From an uncultured Oscillospiraceae bacterium (lineage in GTDB: Bacteria; Bacillota; Clostridia; Oscillospirales; Oscillospiraceae): a stretch of 64,000 nt of DNA. The stretch spans positions 62,001 to 126,000 of the forward strand of contig CAJUPW010000002.1 in assembly GCA_910588635.1 (NCBI GenBank). The letters are read 5' to 3'. Numbering within the stretch: the stretch's first letter is position 1; each line of letters starts with the position of its first letter. Positions 45,305 to 52,739 of the stretch are shown in pieces. The notes below the pieces were generated by a model. It saw only the letters and a list, made by a program, of their open reading frames with translations. It ran no database searches and was not told the origin of the DNA. Made by a program: the position numbers and the translations under genes.

Positions 45305-47155
45305 TCACGATTGTGACTGCTCCAGGTAATAAAAACCATAGGCAGGGACGGCCAGGTCACGGAGGATATAGGGTTCCCCCGTCAGCATATCGGCAAACTC
45401 CCCCGGATCGTGGGGGAAGGTCACCGTTTTATCCCACGGAGTGAAGTTGAACACGCCGATGATCTTCTGGCCCTCGAAATACCGCCCGATGGCCAGCAGA
45501 CCGTCGTCCCCGGTGTCCAGGGTCCATACGTCCGCCCCGGCGCCGAAGGCGGCGTTGGTCTTTCTGAGAGCGCTCAGGGCGTTGAGCCCGCAGAACACCT
45601 GACCCTCTGGCGTGCTCAGGTCGTGGGCACGGTCCTCAAGATCCCAGCGGAATTTCCCCCGGTGGAGATAGCGGCTGTCCTCCGCCTTTTTGGGGTCGTC
45701 CTTGTAGCTGTAGTCGTTCACCTGGGCCAGCTCATCCCCGCTGTACAGCAGAGGCAGGCCGGTCTGCATGAACATCATGGCGTGAAGGGTCAGATCGAAG
45801 CGCACCGCCCGCTCCATGGCGGCGGGGTCGTGCTCAAAGCCTGCCTTTTCAATGCCGCACAGGCTGGCGGTGGTGCCGCACTGGCGGGCGTCCCCGCTGG
45901 CGGGGTCGTCGTTGTACAGCTCGCCCCGGCTTACGCTGCCCTCCCAGCGGCCCTGGAACCAGTCGCTGAGAAACCGCTTGTGGGCTTTCTCGTCTGTGCC
46001 GCAGTTCTGTCTCAGCCACTTGTAATCCAGACCCCAGCCGATGTCGTCATGACAGCGCAGGTAATTGAGGAACACGTACTGCTTGGGCAGGCTGTTGACG
46101 ATATCCAGCTGCCGCCGGAGCAGGCGGGTGTCCTGGGTGGCCGCCGTGTGCCAGGTGGTGCACATGGTGGTTACATTGTAGAGCAGGTGGCACTCCGGCT
46201 TTTCCACCGTCCCGAAATAGGGCGCCACCTTCACCGGCTCCATGACCACCTCGCCCAGCAGAATCACCGAGGGGCAGACGATCTCTCCGATCATCCGCAT
46301 CATGCGCACAATGGTGTGGACCTGAGGCAGGTTGCGGCAGCCGGTGCCCAGCTCCTTCCAGATATAGGGCACGGCGTCGATGCGGATCATGTCCATTCCT
46401 CGGTTGGCCAGGAAGAGGAAATTGTACATCATCTCATTGAACACCCGGGGGTTGCGGTAATTCAGGTCCCACTGGTAGGGGTAGAAGGAGGTCATGACAA
46501 AATGCCGGCTGTCCTCCAGCCAGGTGAAGTTGCCGGGGGCGGTGGTGGGGAACACCTGAGGAACCGTTTTTTCATACTCCGCCGGGATATTCCAGCTGTC
46601 GAAGAAGAAGTACCGGCTCATGTACTCCCCGTCGCCCTGACGGGCTTTTTTCGCCCACTCGTGGTCCTGGCTGGTGTGGTTCATCACAAAGTCCATGCAC
46701 AGGTTGATTCCCCGTTTGTGGCAGGCGCCGGCCAGCTTCTCCAGGTCCTCCATGGTGCCCAGGTCGGGGCGGACGGTCCGGAAGTCGGCCACGGCGTAGC
46801 CGCCGTCGCTCCGCTCGGGCACCGTGTCCAGGAAGGGCATCAGATGGAGCATATTGACTCCGGTCTGTTCCAGATAGGGAAGCTTCCTTCTCACGCCGTT
46901 CAGGTCGCCGGCAAAGTTGTCGATGTACAGCATCATGCCGGTGAGATCATTGGATTTGTACCACTCCGGATCGGCCTGACGTTTCAGATCACGCTTTTTC
47001 AAGGCGGCGGAGCGCTCCTGGGCGAAGCGGTGCAGGTTATCGCACAGCTCGGTGAACATGGCGTCATTTCCATACAGCTCCATGTACAGCCAGCGCAGCT
47101 CGTCCAGATGCCGGGCCAAACGTTCCTGAAACTGCTGTTCCTCTTTTTTTGTCAT
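45305..47155 (-). CDS. GH13 amylosucrase-like alpha-glucan enzyme
   Basis: 616-residue alpha-amylase superfamily enzyme. N-terminal helical domain (1-90, EELRWLYMELYG-type), then the barrel: GVNMLHLMPFLDTVPERSDGG, CMDFVMNHTS, nucleophile Asp in MIRIDAVPYIWKELGT, acid Glu in ILLGEVV, and the LRCHDDIGW motif. LYSGDELAQVNDYSY and a C-terminal beta domain follow. The LRCHDDIGW context and helical N-domain match GH13_4 amylosucrase, which makes alpha-glucan from sucrose, or related sucrose hydrolases. No signal peptide, so cytosolic. Convergent to glgA, forming an alpha-glucan pair. Confidence 0.85.
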   Translation of the reverse strand: MTKKEEQQFQERLARHLDELRWLYMELYGNDAMFTELCDNLHRFAQERSAALKKRDLKRQADPEWYKSNDLTGMMLYIDNFAGDLNGVRRKLPYLEQTGVNMLHLMPFLDTVPERSDGGYAVADFRTVRPDLGTMEDLEKLAGACHKRGINLCMDFVMNHTSQDHEWAKKARQGDGEYMSRYFFFDSWNIPAEYEKTVPQVFPTTAPGNFTWLEDSRHFVMTSFYPYQWDLNYRNPRVFNEMMYNFLFLANRGMDMIRIDAVPYIWKELGTGCRNLPQVHTIVRMMRMIGEIVCPSVILLGEVVMEPVKVAPYFGTVEKPECHLLYNVTTMCTTWHTAATQDTRLLRRQLDIVNSLPKQYVFLNYLRCHDDIGWGLDYKWLRQNCGTDEKAHKRFLSDWFQGRWEGSVSRGELYNDDPASGDARQCGTTASLCGIEKAGFEHDPAAMERAVRFDLTLHAMMFMQTGLPLLYSGDELAQVNDYSYKDDPKKAEDSRYLHRGKFRWDLEDRAHDLSTPEGQVFCGLNALSALRKTNAAFGAGADVWTLDTGDDGLLAIGRYFEGQKIIGVFNFTPWDKTVTFPHDPGEFADMLTGEPYILRDLAVPAYGFYYLEQSQS

Positions 47156-47276
47156 AGCGCGTACCCCTCTGTCATTTATTTGACTTGGATCACCGGCCTC
47201 AAGGTCTCACAGGAGCCGGATGGTCCGCTTTGCGTCCATAGCCGCGGGAGCCCCCTTGCGGCAAAAAGTCCAATGA

Positions 47277-47294
47277 AATGAAATTGATTTCATT
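47277..47294. promoter_or_regulatory. Palindromic operator-like site upstream of the GH13 gene
   Basis: AATGAAAT-TG-ATTTCATT: perfect 8-bp arms around a 2-base centre. It covers the expected transcript start of the GH13 promoter (about 47292), an ideal position for a repressor. It does not match a cre site, and no regulator gene is adjacent. Confidence 0.6.
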
Positions 47295-47298
47295 CGGT

Positions 47299-47327
47299 AT
47301 CATATCAGAAAAACAACGGGACGGCAA
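47299..47327 (-). promoter_or_regulatory. Probable promoter of the GH13 gene
   Basis: Minus strand TTGCCG (47327-47322), 17 bases, TATGAT (47304-47299), giving a leader of about 137 nt before the GH13 start. Confidence 0.5.
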
Positions 47328-47338
47328 GGGAACAGATG

Positions 47339-47463
47339 TTGATTTTTTAAATGAAAGGGTAGGTGATATAGTAGCGTTGTTCGGGCGCTATGTTGGATCA
47401 CCTATCCAATATGGTTCCTGGCCGTCCTTGGTGTTACCAGCACCAAGGACAGCGTTTTTTTCC
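47339..47463 (+). ncRNA. Unidentified structured RNA or leader with terminator
   Basis: Part of the 371-bp gap between the GH13 gene and the small ORF. It holds an 11-bp stem (GGGTAGGTGAT / ATCACCTATCC, 47357-47407, one G-T pair) enclosing TAGCG / CGCTA, then a 10-bp terminator stem (GTCCTTGGTG / CACCAAGGAC, 47424-47450) followed by AGCG and seven T. A weak -35-like TTGATT lies at 47339 but no well-spaced -10. It may be a small RNA, a riboswitch-like attenuator for the ORF at 47527, or the end of a mobile element. It matches no RNA family I know. Confidence 0.5.
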
Positions 47464-47526
47464 TAATGTTTAGGCGCCGTTTGGGCATGTTGACATTTTT
47501 CAAACAAGCCCTAAGAGGGAGGAAAA

Positions 47527-47724
47527 ATGATACGTGATGAGAGCAAAGACGGCAGCTTTCCAAAAGATACGCCACCTTCCCTTTGGGTCAACAGAGAGGC
47601 CCATATTCTGTCTTTTGTGGAAGCAAAGGGGTTCGAGCGGGAGCGTTTTTCAAATTGTGATCAGATGATGGATTACGCGCTTCAGCTCAGCGGTCCGGCT
47701 ATCGGATTCAGTAAAAGGGCCTGA
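47527..47724 (+). CDS. Small hypothetical protein (65 aa)
   Basis: Soluble, charged 65-residue protein, starting MIRDESKDGSFPKDTPPSLW, with a GAGGGAGG ribosome site 5 bases before the ATG. No recognised family, membrane helix or cysteine pair. The good ribosome site and the terminator-containing leader argue it is real, but length and lack of homology recall keep confidence moderate. A hairpin at 47769 ends the unit. Confidence 0.45.
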   Translation: MIRDESKDGSFPKDTPPSLWVNREAHILSFVEAKGFERERFSNCDQMMDYALQLSGPAIGFSKRA

Positions 47725-47768
47725 TCCGCAGTATTTTTCAGAAGCGAGGATAACCTTATGGCTGACAG

Positions 47769-47797
47769 AATGAGCCGCCCGAGAGGGCGGCTCATTT
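47769..47797. terminator. Hairpin after the small ORF
   Basis: AATGAGCCGCCC-GAGA-GGGCGGCTCATT, a perfect 12-bp stem with a GNRA-type loop, followed by TATGAG on plus; limited T-tract. It overlaps an apparent 62-codon ORF at 47758, which is therefore rejected. Confidence 0.65.
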
Positions 47798-47881
47798 ATG
47801 AGGCTGTTCCAAAGAGTATCCGTTTGGAAGCGCGGCGAAAGGGTGTCCCCCTGTCCGGCGTTTCTTTCACGGGTGTGGATA

Positions 47882-49453
47882 TCATTTTTTGCCGCCGAAC
47901 AGCGTTCCCAACAGGCCCCGCCTCAAAACCTGAGCGCCTGTGTTGATTAGCTGACGCTCCAGCTGGGCCTTCCGGCGCTCGGCCGCTCTTTGCCGCTGGG
48001 CTTCTTCCCGCTCCAGCGCCTTTTCAAGCTTTTTGCGCTGGGCCTCGGCTTCCTTCTCCGCCTTCTTTCTGGCGGCTTCCTCCTCCTTGGCCTTCTGTGC
48101 CTCGAAAGCCGCCTTCTCCTTCTCAAAGGCTTCCCGCTCCGCATCCAGCGCGGCCTGCTTTTCCGCCTGCGCCTGCTCCTCCTGAAGCATTTCATAGGCG
48201 GATTCGCTGTCCACGCCCTTGTCGTACTTCTCCATGCCGTCTCCAGCCAGGGCGGACCGGCGGGTAGACTCCTGTGCCGGGGCCATCAGGCTCTGAGGGC
48301 AGACAATGGCGGTCCTCTGTACCATGCCTGGCACGCCTTCCTCGTCCAGCACGGATACCAGGGCCTCGCCCACGCCCAGCTCCATAATCACGTCGGCGGC
48401 CTTAAAGGCGGGGTTCTCCCGGAAGGCCTGAGCCGCGGCCTTGACCGCCTTTTGCTCCGCGGGGGTGTAGGCCCGCAGAGCGTGCTGCACCCGGTTGCTC
48501 AGCTGGGCCAGCACACTGTCGGGGATGTCGCTTGGGGATTGGGAGACAAAGTAGATGCCCACGCCTTTGGAGCGGATCAGCTTAACCACCTGCTCGATCT
48601 TCTGGACCAAGGCCTTGGGGGCGTCCGCAAACAGCATATGGGCCTCGTCGAAGAAGAACACCAGCTTGGGTTTGTCCAGGTCTCCCGCCTCGGGCAGCAC
48701 CTCAAACAGCTCCGAGAGCATCCACAGCAGGAAGCTGGCGTACAGCGCAGGGTTCTGAACCAGCTTGACGCAGTCCAGCACGTTCACCACGCCCCGGCCG
48801 TCGGGCGCGGTGCGGAACCAGTCACGGATATCCAGGTCGGGTTCCCCGAAAAACAGGCCGCCCCCCTGACGCTCCAGAGGCAGGAGGGAGCGGACGACGG
48901 CCCCCAGGGACTGGACGGAAATATTGCCGTATGTGGTGATGAACTCCTCCCGGTGCTCCCCCACGTAGCCCAGCATGGCCCGCAGGTCCTTCATGTCCAG
49001 CAGCAGCAGGCCCCGGTCGTCGGCAATCTTGAATACGATGTCCAGCACCCCCTGCTGAGCCGGAGAGAGCCCCAGCAGGCGGGAGAGCAGATCGGGCCCC
49101 ATGTCGGATACGGTACACCGCACCGGATGGCCCTTTTCCTGATAAATGTCCCAGAAGGAGACGGGATATCCCCTGTAGGAGAAAGACGTTCGCAGGCCGA
49201 ACTTGTCGATGCGCTTTTCCATCCCGGCGCTCTGGGCGCCCGGCTCCGCGATGCCGGATACATCCCCCTTCACGTCGCACAAAAACACCGGGACCCCCGC
49301 GTCGGAAAAGGACTCCGCCATCACCTTCATCGTGATCGTCTTACCCGTGCCGCTGGCTCCGGCAATCAGGCCGTGGCGGTTGCACATATTCAGGGGCATT
49401 GTCACCCTGGTCTCGCCGGCCAGGCCCAGATACAGCGCGCCGTCTGTGTACAT
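47882..49453 (-). CDS. HerA-like ATPase of the DUF853 (YjgR) family
   Basis: 523 residues. FtsK/HerA-type P-loop ATPase: Walker A GASGTGKT at 32-39, Walker B KLVFFFDEAHML, sensor-like IYFVSQSPSDIPDSVL, and an arginine finger region LSNRVQHALRAYT. The C-terminal 120 residues are a charged coiled coil with many A/E/K/R, ending in GGLLGTLFGGKK-like basic tail. DUF853 proteins are widespread and of unknown function; HerA relatives pump or unwind DNA and pair with nucleases in some defence systems, but no nuclease is adjacent here. ATG 49453 is chosen because GGAGG lies 7 bases upstream. Confidence 0.82.
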   Translation of the reverse strand: MYTDGALYLGLAGETRVTMPLNMCNRHGLIAGASGTGKTITMKVMAESFSDAGVPVFLCDVKGDVSGIAEPGAQSAGMEKRIDKFGLRTSFSYRGYPVSFWDIYQEKGHPVRCTVSDMGPDLLSRLLGLSPAQQGVLDIVFKIADDRGLLLLDMKDLRAMLGYVGEHREEFITTYGNISVQSLGAVVRSLLPLERQGGGLFFGEPDLDIRDWFRTAPDGRGVVNVLDCVKLVQNPALYASFLLWMLSELFEVLPEAGDLDKPKLVFFFDEAHMLFADAPKALVQKIEQVVKLIRSKGVGIYFVSQSPSDIPDSVLAQLSNRVQHALRAYTPAEQKAVKAAAQAFRENPAFKAADVIMELGVGEALVSVLDEEGVPGMVQRTAIVCPQSLMAPAQESTRRSALAGDGMEKYDKGVDSESAYEMLQEEQAQAEKQAALDAEREAFEKEKAAFEAQKAKEEEAARKKAEKEAEAQRKKLEKALEREEAQRQRAAERRKAQLERQLINTGAQVLRRGLLGTLFGGKK

Positions 49454-49491
49454 ACTCATTCCTCCATCTCTTGCCCAATACTCCGTATGAC

Positions 49492-49515
49492 GGGAACATG
49501 GACGCCCCATGTCCC
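49492..49515. promoter_or_regulatory. Inverted repeat in the HerA-like gene leader
   Basis: GGGAACATGG (49492-49501) and CCATGTCCC (49507-49515) form arms with one bulged base, about 15 bases downstream of the -10 of the HerA-like gene. It might be an operator or an mRNA hairpin. Confidence 0.4.
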
Positions 49516-49530
49516 ATGGTATACGGTTTT

Positions 49531-49560
49531 ATTTTACTGTACTTCCCGTGCCGCAGTCAA
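49531..49560 (-). promoter_or_regulatory. Promoter of the HerA-like gene
   Basis: Minus strand TTGACT (49560-49555), 18 bases, TAAAAT (49536-49531); leader of about 70 nt. Confidence 0.65.
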
Positions 49561-49619
49561 GGGCGAAAGCAAAAAACGGGATGGGTTTTTGGGACAGGAA
49601 GCAGCACTATACAGTAGGG

Positions 49620-49648
49620 TGGACAAACTCGAAATCAGGTGCTACAAT
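49620..49648 (+). promoter_or_regulatory. Promoter of the 49702-52577 operon
   Basis: TGGACA at 49620-49625, 17 bases, TACAAT at 49643-49648. A hairpin (ATCTCA...TGAGAT, 49660-49688) lies in the leader just before the GGAGGGG ribosome site. Confidence 0.65.
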
Positions 49649-49701
49649 AAGCAGGAAAATATCTCACCGCCCTCTGCGGCGCTGAGATAGGAGGGGAGAC
49701 C

Positions 49702-51321
49702 ATGGAAGAGAAAAAGAAGAGAAGTTTCCTGCGCTGGCCGTGGAATGTGGTGATTTATGTCCTGTTGGCAGTTGTTTTTCGAATTTTTTCCATTCCAATC
49801 ATCCTGTTTTTGATGTGGTATCAGCGGAAAAACAATCCCCACGGCGCCGCGGAGGGCTATTGCCTCAGCCGCACCCGGAAGCGCCTGATCTGGCTGCTCT
49901 GGTCGCTGCTGATGCTGTTTCTCGGCGTGTGTCTGGCCGTGTACTTTCTGGACGGTATAAAGACAGATCGCGGCGGTTGGGAGACAGCCGACTATGTCGC
50001 CCTGGTCATATCCGGCGGCGGTACGGTGGTTTTGGCGGCGGCGGGCGTTTACACGGCCTATGCCGCCTTGCGGGACACCTTCTTCCCCGCCAGAAGCGCG
50101 CTGGCCCAGTCCATCCGCAGCCAGCTGCCCTATCCGGACGAGGCGCCGGAGGTGGCGGAACTGTTCGACATGGTGGACCGTGATTTGAAGGAAAACGGCC
50201 AGTGGTTTGGCTCGGTCGGCATCGGGAAAGAATGGGTGCTGGGCGATATGGCCAACCGGATTGACCGCATCCGGGGCATTTTTGTCGTGGATCAGGTCCG
50301 TGTCCGCAGCAGCGGCAGCGGAACACGCTCCAGCCGGACACTGGAGCTGGTGCTGATCGACAACCGCTGGCAGAAGTCGGTTACCACCTTCCGTGATCCC
50401 GGAGACCTGCGGGCGGCGGCAGACTGTCTGGCTTTGCGGGTACCGGACGCGCGCAGGGGAAAAAATGACCAGTATGCCAATTTCCTGCAAATGGACGAGA
50501 GCCAGCAGGAGGAGTTCGAGCGGGATTTCCGGCAGAAACAGAGCCGCCGGTCATCGGCACAGGTGCTTCAGGAGAGCATGAACGGCCCGCAGGATATGAT
50601 CCTGAAGCTCCCGAACGGAGAAGTGACTTCCAGAGTAAGCGTCTCGCTGGCAGAGAATACGCTGAGGCGCTGTCTTGACGGAGAGGAGGCAGGCTTTGAG
50701 CTGATTCCCACCCGGCCCATTGAACGTAAGAACCGCGCGTTCCGATCCCTGAGCTGCCGGGTTTGGAGGGAAGCGGAAGATTCGCCCGAGGTGGAGCTCG
50801 CGCTCACCGGAGAGGAGGAGGGCTCCGCCCTGGTCCTGTCAACAGACGGCCGTCAGGCGGAGGATATCATGAGGAAGTGGCTCCGCCGGGAGGTCCCGGA
50901 ACTGACCGGCTGGAGACCGCAGCGGGTATACGCGGCTCCAGAGCCCTCCCGGCCCCAGGCCCGGGGTTCCCATGCGAAGCTGTCCCTTCTCTACGCAAGC
51001 GGCGCGGCGGAAAACCACGCGACCTTCACCAAAGAGGATATCCAGCTTGCGGCGGAGGGCATCGTGGACGGCACCTACCAGCTGGTGGACCTGACGCATC
51101 CCAACGGCTACCTGTGGATCCGGGTGACAGCCGGGGACCGGAACGACGCCCGGTGTACCGTGGAGGCTACCCGGCCCGGCGGGCCGGAGCTGGAGTTCTA
51201 CATGACAAAAATGCCGCCCAGAAGGGCGGCGGAGTGGCTGAGAGGCTATCCCGGCGGGGGGTATCTTCCGGGCGGACCGGAGTGGAAAAATATCACCAAA
51301 CAGATGAAAAAAAGAAAATAA
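49702..51321 (+). CDS. Membrane protein with unnamed domain shared with the gene at 31693
   Basis: 539 residues, no named family recognised. Three membrane helices lie in the first 125 residues (about 14-37, 60-82, 95-122). Residues about 128-250 carry a soluble domain similar to the 31693 protein: ALAQSIRSQLPYPDE, VAELFDMVDRDLKENG, GIGKEWVLGDMANRID and RIRGIF. The C-terminal half (about 295-535) may hold two copies of a beta-rich module, each ending in a helix (EDIMRKWLR and RAAEWLRGY). Operon with the Sel1 protein 14 bp downstream. Possibly a signalling or scaffold protein; function unknown. Confidence 0.65.
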   Translation: MEEKKKRSFLRWPWNVVIYVLLAVVFRIFSIPIILFLMWYQRKNNPHGAAEGYCLSRTRKRLIWLLWSLLMLFLGVCLAVYFLDGIKTDRGGWETADYVALVISGGGTVVLAAAGVYTAYAALRDTFFPARSALAQSIRSQLPYPDEAPEVAELFDMVDRDLKENGQWFGSVGIGKEWVLGDMANRIDRIRGIFVVDQVRVRSSGSGTRSSRTLELVLIDNRWQKSVTTFRDPGDLRAAADCLALRVPDARRGKNDQYANFLQMDESQQEEFERDFRQKQSRRSSAQVLQESMNGPQDMILKLPNGEVTSRVSVSLAENTLRRCLDGEEAGFELIPTRPIERKNRAFRSLSCRVWREAEDSPEVELALTGEEEGSALVLSTDGRQAEDIMRKWLRREVPELTGWRPQRVYAAPEPSRPQARGSHAKLSLLYASGAAENHATFTKEDIQLAAEGIVDGTYQLVDLTHPNGYLWIRVTAGDRNDARCTVEATRPGGPELEFYMTKMPPRRAAEWLRGYPGGGYLPGGPEWKNITKQMKKRK

Positions 51322-51335
51322 GGAGTGAATGGAAC

Positions 51336-52577
51336 ATGGCAAAAGAACTGAGCAGCGAGGTCAAGCAGGCCCTTGAGGACATCTACTACCACGAGCGCAC
51401 CGGACGGGGCAAGGAGGCCATGGCCCTATTGGAAAAGGCATCCGCCGCCGGCGACGGCGACGCCACCTGCATCCTGGCCCGATGCCTGTGCGGGCGGCAG
51501 TATGTGTGGGCGGGTCACGGCTTCCCGGAGGACGACGCACGGGTGACGAAGCTTCTGCACAAGTCCGTGGAACAGGGCAGCGCCATCGGCGTTCTGGTGT
51601 CTCTGCGTACCGGCGAGCTGACGCCGTCGGTGCAGAAGAAAATGCCCTTTGAGAGTCTCCAGGCTGCCTTTGACGAGGTGCTGGCCCTGGCGGAGAAGGG
51701 AGACGCGTTCTGCCAATACACGGTGGCCAACTCCTATTTCTGGTGGGACTTCCTCCGAATCCAGAATAAGGGCAAGGATTCCTTCCCCAACGAGGCGGCC
51801 TTTAAGTCGTATCTGAAGGAGCAGATTTCCAAGTGTGAGGACTGGTTCTGGAAGGCTCTCCGGGGCGGTATGTACTTTGCCGCAAACAATCTGAACCAGT
51901 TCTACACCAAAGGGGATGAGGACATCATCGCGCCCCAGCCGGAGAAGGCCCGGGACCTCTACAAGATTGGCGCGGAGGCCGGCCACCCCATCATGCAGGC
52001 CATCTACGCCGATGACCTGACCAAGGAGGGGAAAAAGGAAGAGGCCCTCCGCTGGTACAAGGAGGCCGCGGAGGGCGGCCATCCTGGCGCCTGGTATGAC
52101 GTGGGCCGCTGCTATTTTGACGGCGTGGGGACGGAGAAGGACGAGGCCTATGCGGTCTCCTGCTTTGAGAAGGAGCTGGCCCGGGACCCCCACTATCTCG
52201 GAGCCAACAACCTGCTGGGCAAGGCTTACTATTTTGGCCGCGGCGTGCAGCAGGACTACGCCAAGGCGTTCCGGCTTCTGAGCGACGCCTATGACCACGA
52301 GAGCAGCTGGGGCGTGTACTATCTGGGCGACTGCTGTTTCCGCGGCCGGGGAACTCCCCAGGACTATGAGAAAGCCCGGATGTATCTGGAAAAGATGGAT
52401 TGGGAGAATAAAAACGCCTATTTCATGCTGGGATATATCTATGGCCGGGGACTGGGCGTGGCGGAGGACATTCCCAAGGGTGTGGCTTACCTGCAAAAGT
52501 CCGGCACCGCCGAGGCAAAGGAGGAGCTGCTGCACTACAAAAAGTCGCTCTTTGGCAAATGGAGCCGCCGGAAATAG
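51336..52577 (+). CDS. Sel1-repeat protein
   Basis: 413 residues, alpha-helical solenoid. Sel1-like repeats are clearest in the second half: EEALRWYKEAAEGGHPGAWY, GRCYFDGVGTEKDEAYAV, LGKAYYFGRGVQQDYAKAF, LGDCCFRGRGTPQDYEKARM and LGYIYGRGLGVAEDIPKG. No signal peptide. Such proteins are adaptors in signalling complexes. AAGGAGTG precedes ATG 51336; a longer frame reaching back to 50763 overlaps the previous gene and is a shadow. Confidence 0.85.
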   Translation: MAKELSSEVKQALEDIYYHERTGRGKEAMALLEKASAAGDGDATCILARCLCGRQYVWAGHGFPEDDARVTKLLHKSVEQGSAIGVLVSLRTGELTPSVQKKMPFESLQAAFDEVLALAEKGDAFCQYTVANSYFWWDFLRIQNKGKDSFPNEAAFKSYLKEQISKCEDWFWKALRGGMYFAANNLNQFYTKGDEDIIAPQPEKARDLYKIGAEAGHPIMQAIYADDLTKEGKKEEALRWYKEAAEGGHPGAWYDVGRCYFDGVGTEKDEAYAVSCFEKELARDPHYLGANNLLGKAYYFGRGVQQDYAKAFRLLSDAYDHESSWGVYYLGDCCFRGRGTPQDYEKARMYLEKMDWENKNAYFMLGYIYGRGLGVAEDIPKGVAYLQKSGTAEAKEELLHYKKSLFGKWSRRK

Positions 52578-52608
52578 CCGAGGCTTTCTTCTGCGGGAAG
52601 ATAACATC

Positions 52609-52735
52609 AAGCGGCCCCTGTGACAGGGGCCGCTTGTAAAAATATGCGGTCGGCAGACCGTTTCACCGCGCCTTGAGGCACGGCCAATATCACGCCCTTA
52701 TAGGGCGAGTGCAGGCCACCCGTTTTACGGGTGGC
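52609..52735. repeat. Hairpin cluster between the Sel1 gene and aroQ
   Basis: The 162-bp convergent gap holds several perfect stems: AAGCGGCCCCTG / CAGGGGCCGCTT (52609-52635, followed by GTAAAAAT), CGGTC / GACCG (about 52647-52660), CGCCCT / AGGGCG (52693-52707) and GCCACCCGT / ACGGGTGGC (52715-52735). The first and last probably end the two converging transcripts; none has a strong T-tract. Confidence 0.65.
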
Positions 52736-52739
52736 TTGA

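Noticed and set aside
45410..47281. 623-codon open frame on the plus strand opposite the GH13 gene
   Set aside because: It is antisense to a gene with clear GH13 catalytic motifs. The translation is low-complexity H/V/Q-rich, as expected from the reverse frame of GC-rich DNA.
47357..47463. Structured RNA considered as a c-di-GMP, SAM, TPP or cobalamin riboswitch or a T-box
   Set aside because: None of the conserved core blocks of these classes is visible.
47758..47946. 62-codon ORF after the small hypothetical gene
   Set aside because: It begins in a perfect 12-bp hairpin and runs into the 3' end of the HerA-like gene on the other strand; no ribosome site of note.
47990..49690. 566-codon plus-strand frame opposite the HerA-like ATPase
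   Set aside because: Shadow of the ATPase gene, whose Walker A and B motifs are intact on the minus strand.
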